NCBI RefSeq assembly: GCF_004005855.1
Contig: NZ_SACL01000003.1
Span: 186,001-250,000 of the forward strand
DNA from: Rhodovarius crocodyli
GTDB lineage: Bacteria; Pseudomonadota; Alphaproteobacteria; Acetobacterales; Acetobacteraceae
DNA length: 64,000 nucleotides
Direction: 5' to 3'
Shown one piece after another: positions 26,167 to 34,612 of the stretch. Each line of letters begins with the position of its first letter. Position 1 is the stretch's first letter. The position numbers and the translations under genes are program-made. Under the pieces are notes generated by a model, which was not told where the DNA came from, searched no databases, and saw only the letters and a list, made by a program, of their open reading frames with translations.

Positions 26167-27420
26167 ATGGAAACCCTGGCCGAAACCGCGTCGCGCGTGC
26201 TGCCAGGGGGCAGCTTCGGTAACTTCCCGGCCAACTTCACCGCGGCGCGCGGCCATGGCGGCCATATCTGGGACACCGAGGGCCGCGAATACATCGACTA
26301 CCTCATCGGGTCCGGCCCCATGTTCATCGGCCATGCCCACCCGGCCGTGACCGAGGCGATCCTGGCGCAGGTGCCGCTGGGCACCACCTATTTCGCCAAC
26401 AACCCCTCCGGCATCGAGCTGGCCGCCGCCATCGTGGACGCCGTGCCCTGCGCCGAGCAGGTCCGCTTCGTGTCCTCCGGCAGCGAGGCCGATGCCTATG
26501 CCATGCGCCTCGCCCGCGCCTTCACGGGGCGCGAGAAGATCCTGAAGTTCGAGGGCGGCTATCACGGCATGAGCGACAGCGGGCTGATGTCCCTGGCGCC
26601 GAAGCGCGAGGCCAATTTCCCGCAGGCCATCCCCGACAGCCCCGGCATTCCCTCCAGCGTGGCCGATGCCATGCTGGTGGCGCCCTTCAACGACCTGGAG
26701 GCGGCCCTCGCGCTGCTGGAGGCCCATGCCGATGAGCTGGGCGGCGTGATCGTGGAGCCGCTGCAGCGCCTGATCCCGCCCAAGCCCGGCTTCCTGGCCG
26801 GCCTGCGTGAGGCGACGGCGCGACTCGGCATCCCGCTGATCTTCGACGAGGTCGTGACCGGCTTCCGCTTCGCCTATGGCGGCGCGCAGGAGATGTATGG
26901 CGTGACGCCGGACATCTGCACCCTGGGCAAGATCGTGGGCGGTGGCTTCCCGCTGGCGGCCGTGGCGGGCCGGGCCGACATCATGGCGCTGTTCGACCGC
27001 GCGAAGGCGCCGGAGGACAAGTTCCTGACCCAGATCGGCACGCTGTCGGGCAACCCGGTGGCGTCCGTCGCGGGGCTGGCCACGCTGAAGGTCCTGCGTG
27101 AGCCCGGCACCTATGAGGCCGTGTTCGCGCGCGGCGAGGCGATGATGGGCGCCATGAACACCCTGCTGCGCAAGCACGGCGTGCCGGGCCAGGCGCTGGG
27201 CGTGCCGGTGCTGTTCGACATCGTCTATGCCGACGGCACCATCGCCAACTACCGCGACATGCTGAAGTCCAACGCCGCCCATGCGGCGCATGTGAACAAG
27301 TGCATGCGCGACAACGGCGTGCTGAAGGGCGACAGCAAATACTACCTGGCGACGGCCCATACCGACGCCGACATCGCCCACACGCTGGAAGTGTTCGAGA
27401 AGGCGCTGCGCACCCTGTAA
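26167..27420 (+). CDS. Class III aminotransferase, glutamate-1-semialdehyde aminomutase-like
   Basis: 417-residue PLP enzyme. GSGPMFIGHAHPAVTEAI, the phosphate-binding SSGSEADAYAMRLAR, FDEVVTGFR and the PLP lysine in TLGKIVGGGFP (about K255) are all present, as in HemL-type enzymes. Alphaproteobacteria usually make 5-aminolevulinate by ALA synthase, so a catabolic aminotransferase or aminomutase is more likely than tetrapyrrole synthesis. AAGGAGAAG stands upstream of the ATG. It follows the DUF2155 gene by 15 bases and may be co-transcribed. Confidence 0.83.
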   Translation: METLAETASRVLPGGSFGNFPANFTAARGHGGHIWDTEGREYIDYLIGSGPMFIGHAHPAVTEAILAQVPLGTTYFANNPSGIELAAAIVDAVPCAEQVRFVSSGSEADAYAMRLARAFTGREKILKFEGGYHGMSDSGLMSLAPKREANFPQAIPDSPGIPSSVADAMLVAPFNDLEAALALLEAHADELGGVIVEPLQRLIPPKPGFLAGLREATARLGIPLIFDEVVTGFRFAYGGAQEMYGVTPDICTLGKIVGGGFPLAAVAGRADIMALFDRAKAPEDKFLTQIGTLSGNPVASVAGLATLKVLREPGTYEAVFARGEAMMGAMNTLLRKHGVPGQALGVPVLFDIVYADGTIANYRDMLKSNAAHAAHVNKCMRDNGVLKGDSKYYLATAHTDADIAHTLEVFEKALRTL

Positions 27421-27434
27421 CGGGGAAGGGGGCC

Positions 27435-28217
27435 TTACAGCCCCCGTAGGCGCTGCTCCAGCATGGGGCGCCAGGGCGCGTCGGCCGGCGTGTCGTTCAG
27501 CAGGGACTGCCACACGCTGCGCGCATTGGCCGCACGCCCGGCCGCCTGCTCGGCGGCGCCCGCCAGGAAGCGCAGGCGCGGCTCGGTGGGGGCTGCCTCC
27601 AGCGCGCGGGTCAGCACTGCCACGGCGGCCTCATGCTGGCCGCGTGCCAGCTCCACCTCCGCCAGATCACCCGCCAGGCCGGGGTCGAAGCGCGCGGCCA
27701 GGGCCTCGCGCAGGGCCTCGGCCGCGGCGTCGTTGCGGCCGCGATTGCGCTCCGCGTTGGACAGCAGGATGAGACCCTGGCGGCGCTGCTCGCCGACCGG
27801 CATCTGCATGATGCGGGCGCGCAGCTGGTTCAGCAGCGCCTCGTCGCGCGCCGCCACTTCCTGGCGCAGCGCGAAGCCGGCCGAGGGCATCTCGGGCGTG
27901 CCGCGCATCAGGTACAGGCCCAGCGCCATGGCGGGGGCCGCCAGCATCACGAACAGCAGCGTGCCGCGATGGCCGGAATGCACGGGCTCGGGCGCGGGGG
28001 CGGCCAGCAGGCGGCGCTGCACCTCCAGCACCGCATCGCGATGGCCGGCGGCTTCCAGCCGGCCCTCGGCCAGCTCGCGGTCCAACTCGGCGATCTGGGC
28101 GTGGAACAGGGCGCGGTCGGCCTCCGCGCGGCCGCGCGCGCGCGGGGCGCGCCACAGCGCCCAGCCCAGCGGCGCCATCACCACCAGCGCCGCCACGGCA
28201 ATCCAGACCCAGATCAT
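27435..28217 (-). CDS. ccmI: Cytochrome c biogenesis protein CcmI
   Basis: 260-residue apocytochrome c chaperone of System I. Two N-proximal helices (MIWVWIAVAALVVMAPLGWALW; LLFVMLAAPAMALGLYLM) flank a cytoplasmic loop with a leucine-rich helix. The periplasmic part carries TPR-like helices (RNRGRNDAAAEALREALAARFDPGLAGDLAEVELARGQHEAAVAVLTRALEAAPTEPRLRFLAG). The ATG overlaps the ccmH stop by 4 bases. Last gene of the ccm operon. Confidence 0.9.
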   Translation of the reverse strand: MIWVWIAVAALVVMAPLGWALWRAPRARGRAEADRALFHAQIAELDRELAEGRLEAAGHRDAVLEVQRRLLAAPAPEPVHSGHRGTLLFVMLAAPAMALGLYLMRGTPEMPSAGFALRQEVAARDEALLNQLRARIMQMPVGEQRRQGLILLSNAERNRGRNDAAAEALREALAARFDPGLAGDLAEVELARGQHEAAVAVLTRALEAAPTEPRLRFLAGAAEQAAGRAANARSVWQSLLNDTPADAPWRPMLEQRLRGL

Positions 28218-28657
28218 GGGGTGTCCTTCAACTTGGCCAGCGCGGCTTCTTCCTCGGCCGAGAGGGCGGGCACCGGGGGCGCGGCCCGGCGGCGCAGCAG
28301 CACCAGCATCAGGATGCCGAAGCCCAGCGCCAGCACGGGCGTGGCCCACAGCAGCGCGGTCGCGGCGGAAAAGGGCGGCCGCAGCAGGATGAAATCGCCA
28401 TAGCGCGCGTGCAGGAACTCGCGGATCTGCCCCTCATCCTGCCCGGCCACCAGCTTCTCGCGGATGATGCGGCGCAGGTCGCGCGCCAGGTCCGCGTCGC
28501 TGTCCTCGATGCTCTGCCCCTGGCAGACCATGCAGCGGATCTCGCGGCCGATGGTCTGGGCGCGGGCCTCGGCGGCGGGGTTCGGCAGGCGGTCGGCGGG
28601 CAGGGGCTGCGCGAAGGCAGGCAGCGCCCACAGCGCCAGCAGCGCGAGCCACCTCAT
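28214..28657 (-). CDS. ccmH: Cytochrome c biogenesis protein CcmH
   Basis: 147-residue periplasm-facing thiol oxidoreductase of the heme lyase complex. The signal peptide is MRWLALLALWALPAFAQP. The active-site motif is RCMVCQ (C42, C45), followed by SIEDSDADLARDLRRIIREKLVAGQDEGQIREFLHARYGDFILLRPPF. A C-terminal membrane helix follows. It reduces the apocytochrome disulfide so heme can attach. Coupled to ccmG and ccmI by 4-base overlaps. Confidence 0.95.
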   Translation of the reverse strand: MRWLALLALWALPAFAQPLPADRLPNPAAEARAQTIGREIRCMVCQGQSIEDSDADLARDLRRIIREKLVAGQDEGQIREFLHARYGDFILLRPPFSAATALLWATPVLALGFGILMLVLLRRRAAPPVPALSAEEEAALAKLKDTP

Positions 28658-29217
28658 GCGTAGCGCCTCAGCAGCGGTTTCAGGTCCTGTTCCAGCACCT
28701 CGGGCGTGACGGGGCCGGGCCAGCGCCAGCGGATCAGGCCCTGGCGGTCCACCAGATAGGTCTCGGGCACGCCGTAGACGCCCCATTCGATGGCGACCCG
28801 GCCGGGCTCGTCGGCGGCCAGCCGGGTGTAGGGGTTGCCGCGGCGTTCCACGAAGGCGCGGGCGTCGGGCGCGCGGTCCTTGTAGTTCACGCCGAAGATG
28901 GGCACGCCCTCGCGGTGCAGGGCCATCAGCTGCGGGTGCTCGATGATGCAGGGCACGCACCAGCTGGCCCAGAAATTCACCAGCACGGGGCGCGGCAGGT
29001 TCAGCAGATCCGCGCGGGCGAAGCCGGGCAAGGGCTGCTCGGCCACCGGGTTCAGCGTGAACTCCGGCACCGGCCGGTTCAGCAGGGCGGAGGGCACGCT
29101 GCGCGGGTCATAGCTGCCGTCCTGCAGCCCGCTCAACATGTACCAGAAGCCCACGCCGCCGGCGGCGGCCAGGCCCAGCGGCGCGCCCAGAAGCACGCGA
29201 CGGGAAAGCTTGCTCAT
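28654..29217 (-). CDS. ccmG: Thiol:disulfide interchange protein CcmG/DsbE
   Basis: 187-residue membrane-anchored thioredoxin. The N-terminal helix is LLGAPLGLAAAGGVGFWYML. The active site is WASWCVPC (C87, C90), and the family-specific GVPIFGVNYKDRAPDARAFVERRGNPY and GVYGVPETYLVDRQGLIRWRW segments follow. It keeps CcmH and apocytochrome c reduced in the periplasm. Its ATG overlaps the ccmF stop by 4 bases. Confidence 0.95.
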   Translation of the reverse strand: MSKLSRRVLLGAPLGLAAAGGVGFWYMLSGLQDGSYDPRSVPSALLNRPVPEFTLNPVAEQPLPGFARADLLNLPRPVLVNFWASWCVPCIIEHPQLMALHREGVPIFGVNYKDRAPDARAFVERRGNPYTRLAADEPGRVAIEWGVYGVPETYLVDRQGLIRWRWPGPVTPEVLEQDLKPLLRRYA

Positions 29218-31175
29218 GCGGAAACGGCCTTCGCCCGGCGTTGGGGGGCGGCCACCCGCACCCGGCGATCGCCGAGCGAGACCAGCGCGCCCAGCCCCAT
29301 GATCAGCCCGCCCAGCCAGATCCAGGGCGCCAGCACATTGTCGTGGATGCGCAGCACGGCCTGGCCCTCCCGCTCCTCGCCCAGCACGGCATAGAGGTCG
29401 CGCATCAGGTTGGTGCTGATCGCGGCCTCGGTGGTGGTGCTGCGGCCGATGGGGAAGTAGCGGCGCTGCGGAAACAGCGTGACGACGGCGCGGCCGTCGC
29501 GGGTCACGGTCACCTCGGCGCGGCGGGCGGTCCAGTTGGGGCCCTGCGCGTCGCGCACGGCCTCCAGCCGCCACTCATACCCGGCGAAGTTCGTGGACTG
29601 GCCGGGGGAAAGCGCCACCAGCGTCTCGCTGGCCAGCCCCATGCCGGCCACGCCCAACGCCGAGACGCCGAGCCCCGCATGGGCGATCGCCGCCCCCCAG
29701 GCCGAGAAGGGCAGGCCGCGCGCCCGCGTCAGGGAGGTGCGGAACGGCACCCTGAACAGCTGGATGCGTTCCCAGATATCGGCCTTGGCGCCGGCGATCA
29801 GCCAGATGCCCGCGCCGAAGCCCAAAGCCGGCCAGAAGGGCACGCCCATCACCGTCCAGGCCGCCACGAAGGCGCCGGCCGTGATCAGCGCCGCCCACCA
29901 CAGCCGCTGCACCACGGGCCACAGCGCCGCGCGCTTCCAGGGCATCAGCGGCCCCAGCGCCATGGCCGCGATCAGCGGCAGGGCCAGCGGCAGGGTGGCG
30001 GTGTTGAAGAAGGGCGGGCCCACCGAGATCAGCCGGCCGAAGATCAGATCGAGGAACAGCGGGTACAGCGTGCCCACCAGCACCACGGCGGCGATGCAGC
30101 ACAGCAGCAGGTTGTTCAGCACCAGCGCGCCCTCGCGGGAGATCGGCGCGAAGGTGCCCTGCGGCACCATGGAAGGCGCCCGCCAGGCGAACAGCGCGAA
30201 GGCGCCGCCGACATAGAAGATCAGCATGCCCAGGATGAACACGCCGCGCGCCGGGTCCGCCGCGAAGGAATGCACGCTGTTCAGCACGCCCGAGCGGACC
30301 ATGAAGGTGCCCAGCAGCGACAGTGCGAAGGCCAGCAGAGCCAGCAGCACGGTCCAGATCTTCAGCGCGCCGCGCTTCTCCACCACGATGGCGGAATGCA
30401 GCAGGGCGGTGGTGGCGAGCCATGGCAGCAGGGAGGCGTTCTCCACCGGGTCCCAGAACCAGTAGCCGCCCCAGCCCAGCTCGTAATAGGCCCACCAGGA
30501 ACCGAGCGTGATGCCGGCGGTCAGGAACGCCCAGGCGCCCAGCGCCCAGGGGCGTACCCAGGCACCCCAGGCGGCGTCCACGCGCCCTTCCAGCAGGGCG
30601 GCCACGGCAAAGGCGAAGGTGACGGCCGTGCCGACATAGCCGCCGTAGAGCAGCGGCGGGTGGAAGGCCAAACCCGGGTCCTGCAGCAGCGGGTTCAGCC
30701 CCTGCCCGTCGGGTGCCGGCGGCCACATGCGGGTGAAGGGGTTGGACGTCATGAGCATGAACAGCGCGAAGCCGGCCAGGATCAGCCCCAGTATCGCCAG
30801 CACGCGCGCCTGCAGGGCGCTGGGCAGGTTGCGCCCGAAGCCCGCCACAGCCGCCCCGCACAGGGCCAGCACCAGCAGCCACAGCAGCATGGAGCCCTCA
30901 TGGTTCCCCCACACGCCGCTGATCTTGTACAGCAGCGGCTTCGCCGAGTGGCTGTTCTGCACCACGTTCACCACGGTGGTGTCATTCAGCACATAGGCCG
31001 CGACCAGCGCGCCGAAGGCGATGATGACCGCGAGCGTCGAGCCCAGAGCCAGCGGCGCCGCGGACCCCATCAGCCGCGAGTCCCGCCAATGCGCGCCCAT
31101 CAGCGGCAGCACCGCCTGGGCGCAGGCAAGCGCCAGCGCGAGGGTCAGCGCGAAATGACCGATCTCAGGGAACAT
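29214..31175 (-). CDS. ccmF: Heme lyase subunit CcmF
   Basis: 653-residue polytopic membrane protein with about 14-15 helices. The tryptophan-rich periplasmic WWD segment (GGYWFWDPVENASLLPW) and flanking His residues bind heme; further markers are GVWGNHEGSMLLW, GQGLNPLLQDPGLAFHPPLLYGGYVG and the C-terminal periplasmic domain (YEWRLEAVRDAQGPNWTARRAEVTV). It attaches heme delivered by CcmE to apocytochromes. It overlaps both ccmE (1 base) and ccmG (4 bases). Confidence 0.96.
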   Translation of the reverse strand: MFPEIGHFALTLALALACAQAVLPLMGAHWRDSRLMGSAAPLALGSTLAVIIAFGALVAAYVLNDTTVVNVVQNSHSAKPLLYKISGVWGNHEGSMLLWLLVLALCGAAVAGFGRNLPSALQARVLAILGLILAGFALFMLMTSNPFTRMWPPAPDGQGLNPLLQDPGLAFHPPLLYGGYVGTAVTFAFAVAALLEGRVDAAWGAWVRPWALGAWAFLTAGITLGSWWAYYELGWGGYWFWDPVENASLLPWLATTALLHSAIVVEKRGALKIWTVLLALLAFALSLLGTFMVRSGVLNSVHSFAADPARGVFILGMLIFYVGGAFALFAWRAPSMVPQGTFAPISREGALVLNNLLLCCIAAVVLVGTLYPLFLDLIFGRLISVGPPFFNTATLPLALPLIAAMALGPLMPWKRAALWPVVQRLWWAALITAGAFVAAWTVMGVPFWPALGFGAGIWLIAGAKADIWERIQLFRVPFRTSLTRARGLPFSAWGAAIAHAGLGVSALGVAGMGLASETLVALSPGQSTNFAGYEWRLEAVRDAQGPNWTARRAEVTVTRDGRAVVTLFPQRRYFPIGRSTTTEAAISTNLMRDLYAVLGEEREGQAVLRIHDNVLAPWIWLGGLIMGLGALVSLGDRRVRVAAPQRRAKAVSA

Positions 31176-31681
31176 CAGCTTCCAGTGGCGCGCTGGGGTT
31201 GCAGGCGGTTCCAGCCGGCGGCCGGCGGCGGGTCGCCGCTGGCGGGGTTCCAGTGGCCGGACCGGCGCAGGGCGTCGGCCACCTCGGGCGGCATGTAGTT
31301 CTCGTCGTGGCGGGCGAGCACTTCGCGCGCGTGGAAGATGCCGTCCGGGCCGATCTGGCCCAGGGTCACCACGCCCTGGCCCTCCCGGAACAGGTCGGGC
31401 ACCACGCCGCTGTACTGCACGCGCACGGTATGCGCGCCGTCGGTCACGCGGAAGGTGATGTTGGGGCGGCCGTCCAGCGTGCCGCGCTCCACGCTGCCCT
31501 GTTCCACCAGCCCGCCCAGGCGGAAGTTGCGGCCGGGCGGCGGGGGCTCTGCCGCGATGTCGGCGGGCGAGCGGAAAAAGACCAGATTGTCCTGGAAGGC
31601 CGTCAGCGTCAGGGCCGTGGCGGTGCCCAGGCCCAGGGCGGCGAGCAGCAGGATGGTCAGGCGGCGGCGCCGGGGTGTCAT
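31175..31681 (-). CDS. ccmE: Heme chaperone CcmE
   Basis: 168-residue periplasmic heme chaperone with one N-terminal anchor helix (TILLLAALGLGTATALTL). The OB-fold segments FRLGGLVEQGSVERG and VTDGAHTVRVQYSGVVPDLFREGQGVV are clear. The covalent heme-binding motif is RHDENYMP (H125, Y129). It accepts heme from CcmCD and passes it to CcmF. Start chosen at 31681, where it overlaps the ccmD stop (ATGA). Confidence 0.95.
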   Translation of the reverse strand: MTPRRRRLTILLLAALGLGTATALTLTAFQDNLVFFRSPADIAAEPPPPGRNFRLGGLVEQGSVERGTLDGRPNITFRVTDGAHTVRVQYSGVVPDLFREGQGVVTLGQIGPDGIFHAREVLARHDENYMPPEVADALRRSGHWNPASGDPPPAAGWNRLQPQRATGS

Positions 31682-31815
31682 CGGTCGGAACCTTCCAGCC
31701 GGGCCAGGCGCTTCTGCGCCGCCCGCGCCCGGGCCGATATCATGAGGGCCAGCAGGGCGAAACCGCCAAGCACCGCGACCCAGCTCAACGCCACATGCCA
31801 CCAGTGCCAGGTCAT
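31678..31815 (-). CDS. ccmD: Heme exporter protein CcmD
   Basis: 45-residue membrane protein, too short for routine ORF calling. Translating the minus strand gives MTWHWWHVALSWVAVLGGF with a single membrane helix (about 5-27) and a basic, Ala-rich C-terminal tail (ARARAAQKRLARLE), the standard CcmD form. It helps release heme-loaded CcmE from CcmC. It overlaps ccmC and ccmE by 4 bases each, exactly where ccmD is expected. Confidence 0.88.
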   Translation of the reverse strand: MTWHWWHVALSWVAVLGGFALLALMISARARAAQKRLARLEGSDR

Positions 31816-32603
31816 GCCCGTTCCCCTGGGGCCGCATCAGCCCGGCGGGCGGCCGCCAGTTGCAGGGCGCGCAGGCGGCGTTCCAGCAGCCCGGCGCGGG
31901 TGGCGGCCAGCGCCAGCGCGGCGAAGGCCAGGGAAAAACCGAGCCCGTTCACCAGCAGCGGATACAGGATATCCGTGTGCAGCCCCGGCGCGCCGAGGCG
32001 CGTGACGCTGGCAGGCTGGTGCAGGGTGTTCCACCAATCCACGCTGAACTTCACGATCGGCACATTCACCGCGCCTACCAGCGCCAGGATGGCGCCCATC
32101 CGCGCGCCGCGGTCGGGGTCGTCGAAGGCCCGCGTCAGCGCGGCGTGGCCCACCCACAGGAAGAACAGCACCAGCACGCTGGTCAGCCGCGCATCCCACA
32201 CCCACCAGGTGCCCCACATGGGCCGGCCCCACAGGCTGCCGGTCAGCAGGCACAGGGCGGTGGCGACTGCGCCGATGGGCGACAGCTCCCGCGCCGCGAC
32301 ATCGGCCAGCGGGTGCTTCCACACCAGCCCCAGCACCGACAGCACCACAAGGCCGCTGTAGCCGCCCATGGCCAGCCAGGCCATCGGCACATGCACATAC
32401 ATGATGCGCACCGTCTCACCCTGCTGCCAGTCGGGCGGGGACCAGACGAGGCCCCAGACGGCGCCCAGCGCCAGCACCAGCAGGGCCGCGACGGACAGGG
32501 TGGGCAGCAGCCAGCGCGCCACGCGCAGGAAACGCCCCGGGTTGGCCAGGAACTGCCAGCGGGAGGCCTGGCGCGGGGCTGGGGCTGTTGTTGCGGTGCT
32601 CAC
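31812..32603 (-). CDS. ccmC: Heme exporter permease CcmC
   Basis: 263-residue protein with six membrane helices. The periplasmic tryptophan-rich motif WGTWWVWDARLTS and flanking His residues bind heme and load it on CcmE; MYVHVPMAWLAMGGY is also typical. First gene of the ccmCDEFGHI operon. The ccmAB ATPase and permease genes that usually precede it are not here. It is divergent from the EVE gene with a 60-base gap, in which both promoters must lie. Confidence 0.95.
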   Translation of the reverse strand: MSTATTAPAPRQASRWQFLANPGRFLRVARWLLPTLSVAALLVLALGAVWGLVWSPPDWQQGETVRIMYVHVPMAWLAMGGYSGLVVLSVLGLVWKHPLADVAARELSPIGAVATALCLLTGSLWGRPMWGTWWVWDARLTSVLVLFFLWVGHAALTRAFDDPDRGARMGAILALVGAVNVPIVKFSVDWWNTLHQPASVTRLGAPGLHTDILYPLLVNGLGFSLAFAALALAATRAGLLERRLRALQLAAARRADAAPGERA

Positions 32604-32663
32604 GGCGGCAATCTAGGTGTTCAGGGGACGCGGGAAAAGCTCCGCGCCCGGAAAGGTGGAATG

Positions 32664-33074
32664 ATGGCCCATTGGCTGGTGAAAAGCGAACCGGACGCCT
32701 TCAGCTGGGAACAGCAGGTGGCCAACAAGATCGAGCCCTGGACCGGCGTGCGCAACCACCAGGCGGCGGCCAACATGAAGGCGATGAAGAAGGGCGACCT
32801 GGCCTTCTTCTATCATTCCAACATCGGCAAGGAGATCGTGGGCGTGGTGCGCGTTCATCGCGAGGCATACCCCGACCCGACCGATGAGGCCGGACGCTTC
32901 GTGTGCGTGGACATGCAGGCCGTAAAGCCGATGCCGACCCCCGTCACCTTGTCCCAGATCAAGGCCACGCCCGAATTGGCCGAGGTCTCGCTGATCCGGC
33001 AGTCCCGCCTGTCGGTCATGCCCATCAGCGACGAGCACTGGAAGATCCTGTGCCGGATGGGCGGCTACAAGTGA
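32664..33074 (+). CDS. EVE-domain protein (thymocyte nuclear protein 1-like)
   Basis: 136-residue PUA-like fold protein. MAHWLVKSEPDAFSWEQ, WTGVRNHQAAANMKAMKKGDLAFFYHSN, GVVRVHREAYPDPTDEAGRFVCVDMQAVKPM and SLIRQSRLSVMPISDEHWKIL are the family segments in order. EVE proteins bind modified bases in nucleic acids. Two adjacent ATG codons (32661 and 32664) are possible; GAAAGG is better spaced for the second. It overlaps the Rieske gene start by 4 bases (GTGA). Confidence 0.92.
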   Translation: MAHWLVKSEPDAFSWEQQVANKIEPWTGVRNHQAAANMKAMKKGDLAFFYHSNIGKEIVGVVRVHREAYPDPTDEAGRFVCVDMQAVKPMPTPVTLSQIKATPELAEVSLIRQSRLSVMPISDEHWKILCRMGGYK

Positions 33075-33415
33075 GCGACCGCATCCTGGGCCCGCTGGAG
33101 GAGATCCCGGATGGCGGGGCGCGCGGCTATCCGCCCGCCCCCGGCGCCTTCATGGGGCTGTTCGCCGTCAGGCGCGGCGAACAGGTCTGGGTCTATGTCA
33201 ATTCCTGCCCGCATGTGGGGCTGCCGCTGGAACTGCAGCCGCACCGCTTCCTGGACCATAAGGGGGAGCGCATCATCTGCGCCGCCCATGGCGCCAAGTT
33301 CCTGGTCGAGGACGGTCTGTGCGTCGGCGGCCCCTGCATGGGGGATTCGCTGGAGGCGGTGGCCGCGCGCGTCGAGGGCGGAAACATCGTGGTGGATGCC
33401 GAAGCCGGGGTGTGA
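33071..33415 (+). CDS. Rieske [2Fe-2S] ferredoxin-like protein
   Basis: 114-residue soluble Rieske protein. Cluster ligands are the CPH motif (C46, H48) and CAAH motif (C70, H73). No membrane helix or extra domain is present, so it is a small electron carrier of unknown partner. The GTG start at 33071 forms a GTGA overlap with the EVE gene stop, and no better start exists. Pairing with an EVE gene looks like local co-transcription rather than known shared function. Confidence 0.87.
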   Translation: MSDRILGPLEEIPDGGARGYPPAPGAFMGLFAVRRGEQVWVYVNSCPHVGLPLELQPHRFLDHKGERIICAAHGAKFLVEDGLCVGGPCMGDSLEAVAARVEGGNIVVDAEAGV

Positions 33416-33451
33416 CGCGCAACCCTGCGGACCGCAGGACGTTGCCCCTGC

Positions 33452-33628
33452 ATGGAAACGGACCCACACCACAACGCCGGCCCGGCGCCCCCGGGCACCC
33501 ACCACGCCACCGCCACCGACGCCCGGCAGGGCGAACGAAAGGGCTGGGTCTGGCGGGTGCTGCTCGTCTCGACCGTGATGGCGGCGATCGCGCTGCTGCT
33601 CGTCTGGCAGCTCTCGCCGGAACCGTAG
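33452..33628 (+). CDS. Small single-helix membrane protein (58 aa)
   Basis: Open frame with ATG at 33452 and TAG at 33626-33628. The N-terminal half is His/Pro/Ala-rich (METDPHHNAGPAPPG), then RKGWVWRVLLVSTVMAAIALLLVWQLSPEP, a convincing C-terminal membrane helix. There is no strong Shine-Dalgarno. It fills the gap between the Rieske and nudC genes on the same strand. Function unknown; it could be a membrane micro-protein or a spurious frame. Confidence 0.45.
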   Translation: METDPHHNAGPAPPGTHHATATDARQGERKGWVWRVLLVSTVMAAIALLLVWQLSPEP

Positions 33629-33667
33629 CGAAGCAGGCCGGGGCCCCCACTCGCCGGGCGGATCGGG

Positions 33668-34612
33668 ATGTGGCAGCGTGCCGCCATGCTCTCCTTCCCC
33701 GCCAGCCGCCCCAACGCCTACACAGGCAGCCCGCTCGATCGCGCCGCAGAGAAGCGCGAGGATGCGGATTGGATCGCCCACGCGCTGCGTGACCCCGAAA
33801 CGCTGTTCGCGCCCGTATGGCGCGCCCGGTCCCTGATGCGGGGCCTGGAGAACGGCGCGCCCGAGGCCGTGCTGCTGGCCGGCGCCGCCGCCCACCCCCT
33901 GCTGGAGGCCGGCGGAGAGGGCGCCACCCCCTGGGCCTTCCTGGGCCTGTGGGAGCAGAAGCCCGTCTTCGCCGTCGATGTCAGCCATGCCGACGAGCCC
34001 CCGATTCCCGAGGATGCCGGCAGCTTCAACGACCTGCGCCAGGTGGCCGGCCTGCTGCCCCCGGGCGAGGCCAGCGTGCTGGCCCATGCGCGCGGGCTGA
34101 TGCACTGGCGGGTGAAGCACCGTTTCTGCGGCATCTGCGGCGCGGGCTGCGAGCCGCGCAGCGCGGGCCATGTCATGGTGTGCAGCAACTGCAACACCAG
34201 CCACTTCCCCCGGACCGACCCCGCCGTGATCATGCTGGTGGTGCGCGGCGACAACTGCCTGCTGGGCCACAACCTGCGCTTCCCCACGCCGATGTATTCC
34301 ACCCTGGCCGGCTTCGTGGAGCCGGGCGAGAGCCTGGAGGAAGCCGTCCGGCGCGAGGTGATGGAGGAAGCGGGCATCGCGGTCGGCGCGGTCTCCTACC
34401 ACTCCAGCCAGCCCTGGCCGTTCCCGTCCTCCATCATGCTGGGCTTCCATGCGGAGGGGCTGACAGAGACCATCCGGGTGGACGATACGGAGCTGAAGGA
34501 CGCCCGGTGGTTTTCCCGAAGCGAGATCCTGCGGCACAAGGAGCTGGGCTTCGGCCTGCCGCGGGTGGACTCGATCGCCCGCCGGCTTATCGAGGATTGG
34601 CTGCACGCATGA
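33668..34612 (+). CDS. nudC: NADH pyrophosphatase NudC
   Basis: 314-residue Nudix hydrolase that cleaves NAD(H) to NMN(H) and AMP and can remove NAD caps from RNA. The zinc site has C154, C157, C172 and C175 (CGICGAGC, CSNC). The Nudix box is GFVEPGESLEEAVRREVMEEAGI (about 215-237), followed by the NudC-specific SQPWPFPSS (247-255). A second ATG at 33686 could be the true start. Its stop overlaps the lipoprotein gene by 4 bases. Confidence 0.94.
   Translation: MWQRAAMLSFPASRPNAYTGSPLDRAAEKREDADWIAHALRDPETLFAPVWRARSLMRGLENGAPEAVLLAGAAAHPLLEAGGEGATPWAFLGLWEQKPVFAVDVSHADEPPIPEDAGSFNDLRQVAGLLPPGEASVLAHARGLMHWRVKHRFCGICGAGCEPRSAGHVMVCSNCNTSHFPRTDPAVIMLVVRGDNCLLGHNLRFPTPMYSTLAGFVEPGESLEEAVRREVMEEAGIAVGAVSYHSSQPWPFPSSIMLGFHAEGLTETIRVDDTELKDARWFSRSEILRHKELGFGLPRVDSIARRLIEDWLHA

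Noticed and set aside
29241-31298. 685-codon plus-strand open frame over ccmF
   Set aside because: ccmF on the minus strand is unmistakable; the plus-strand translation is His/Gln/Gly-rich shadow sequence.
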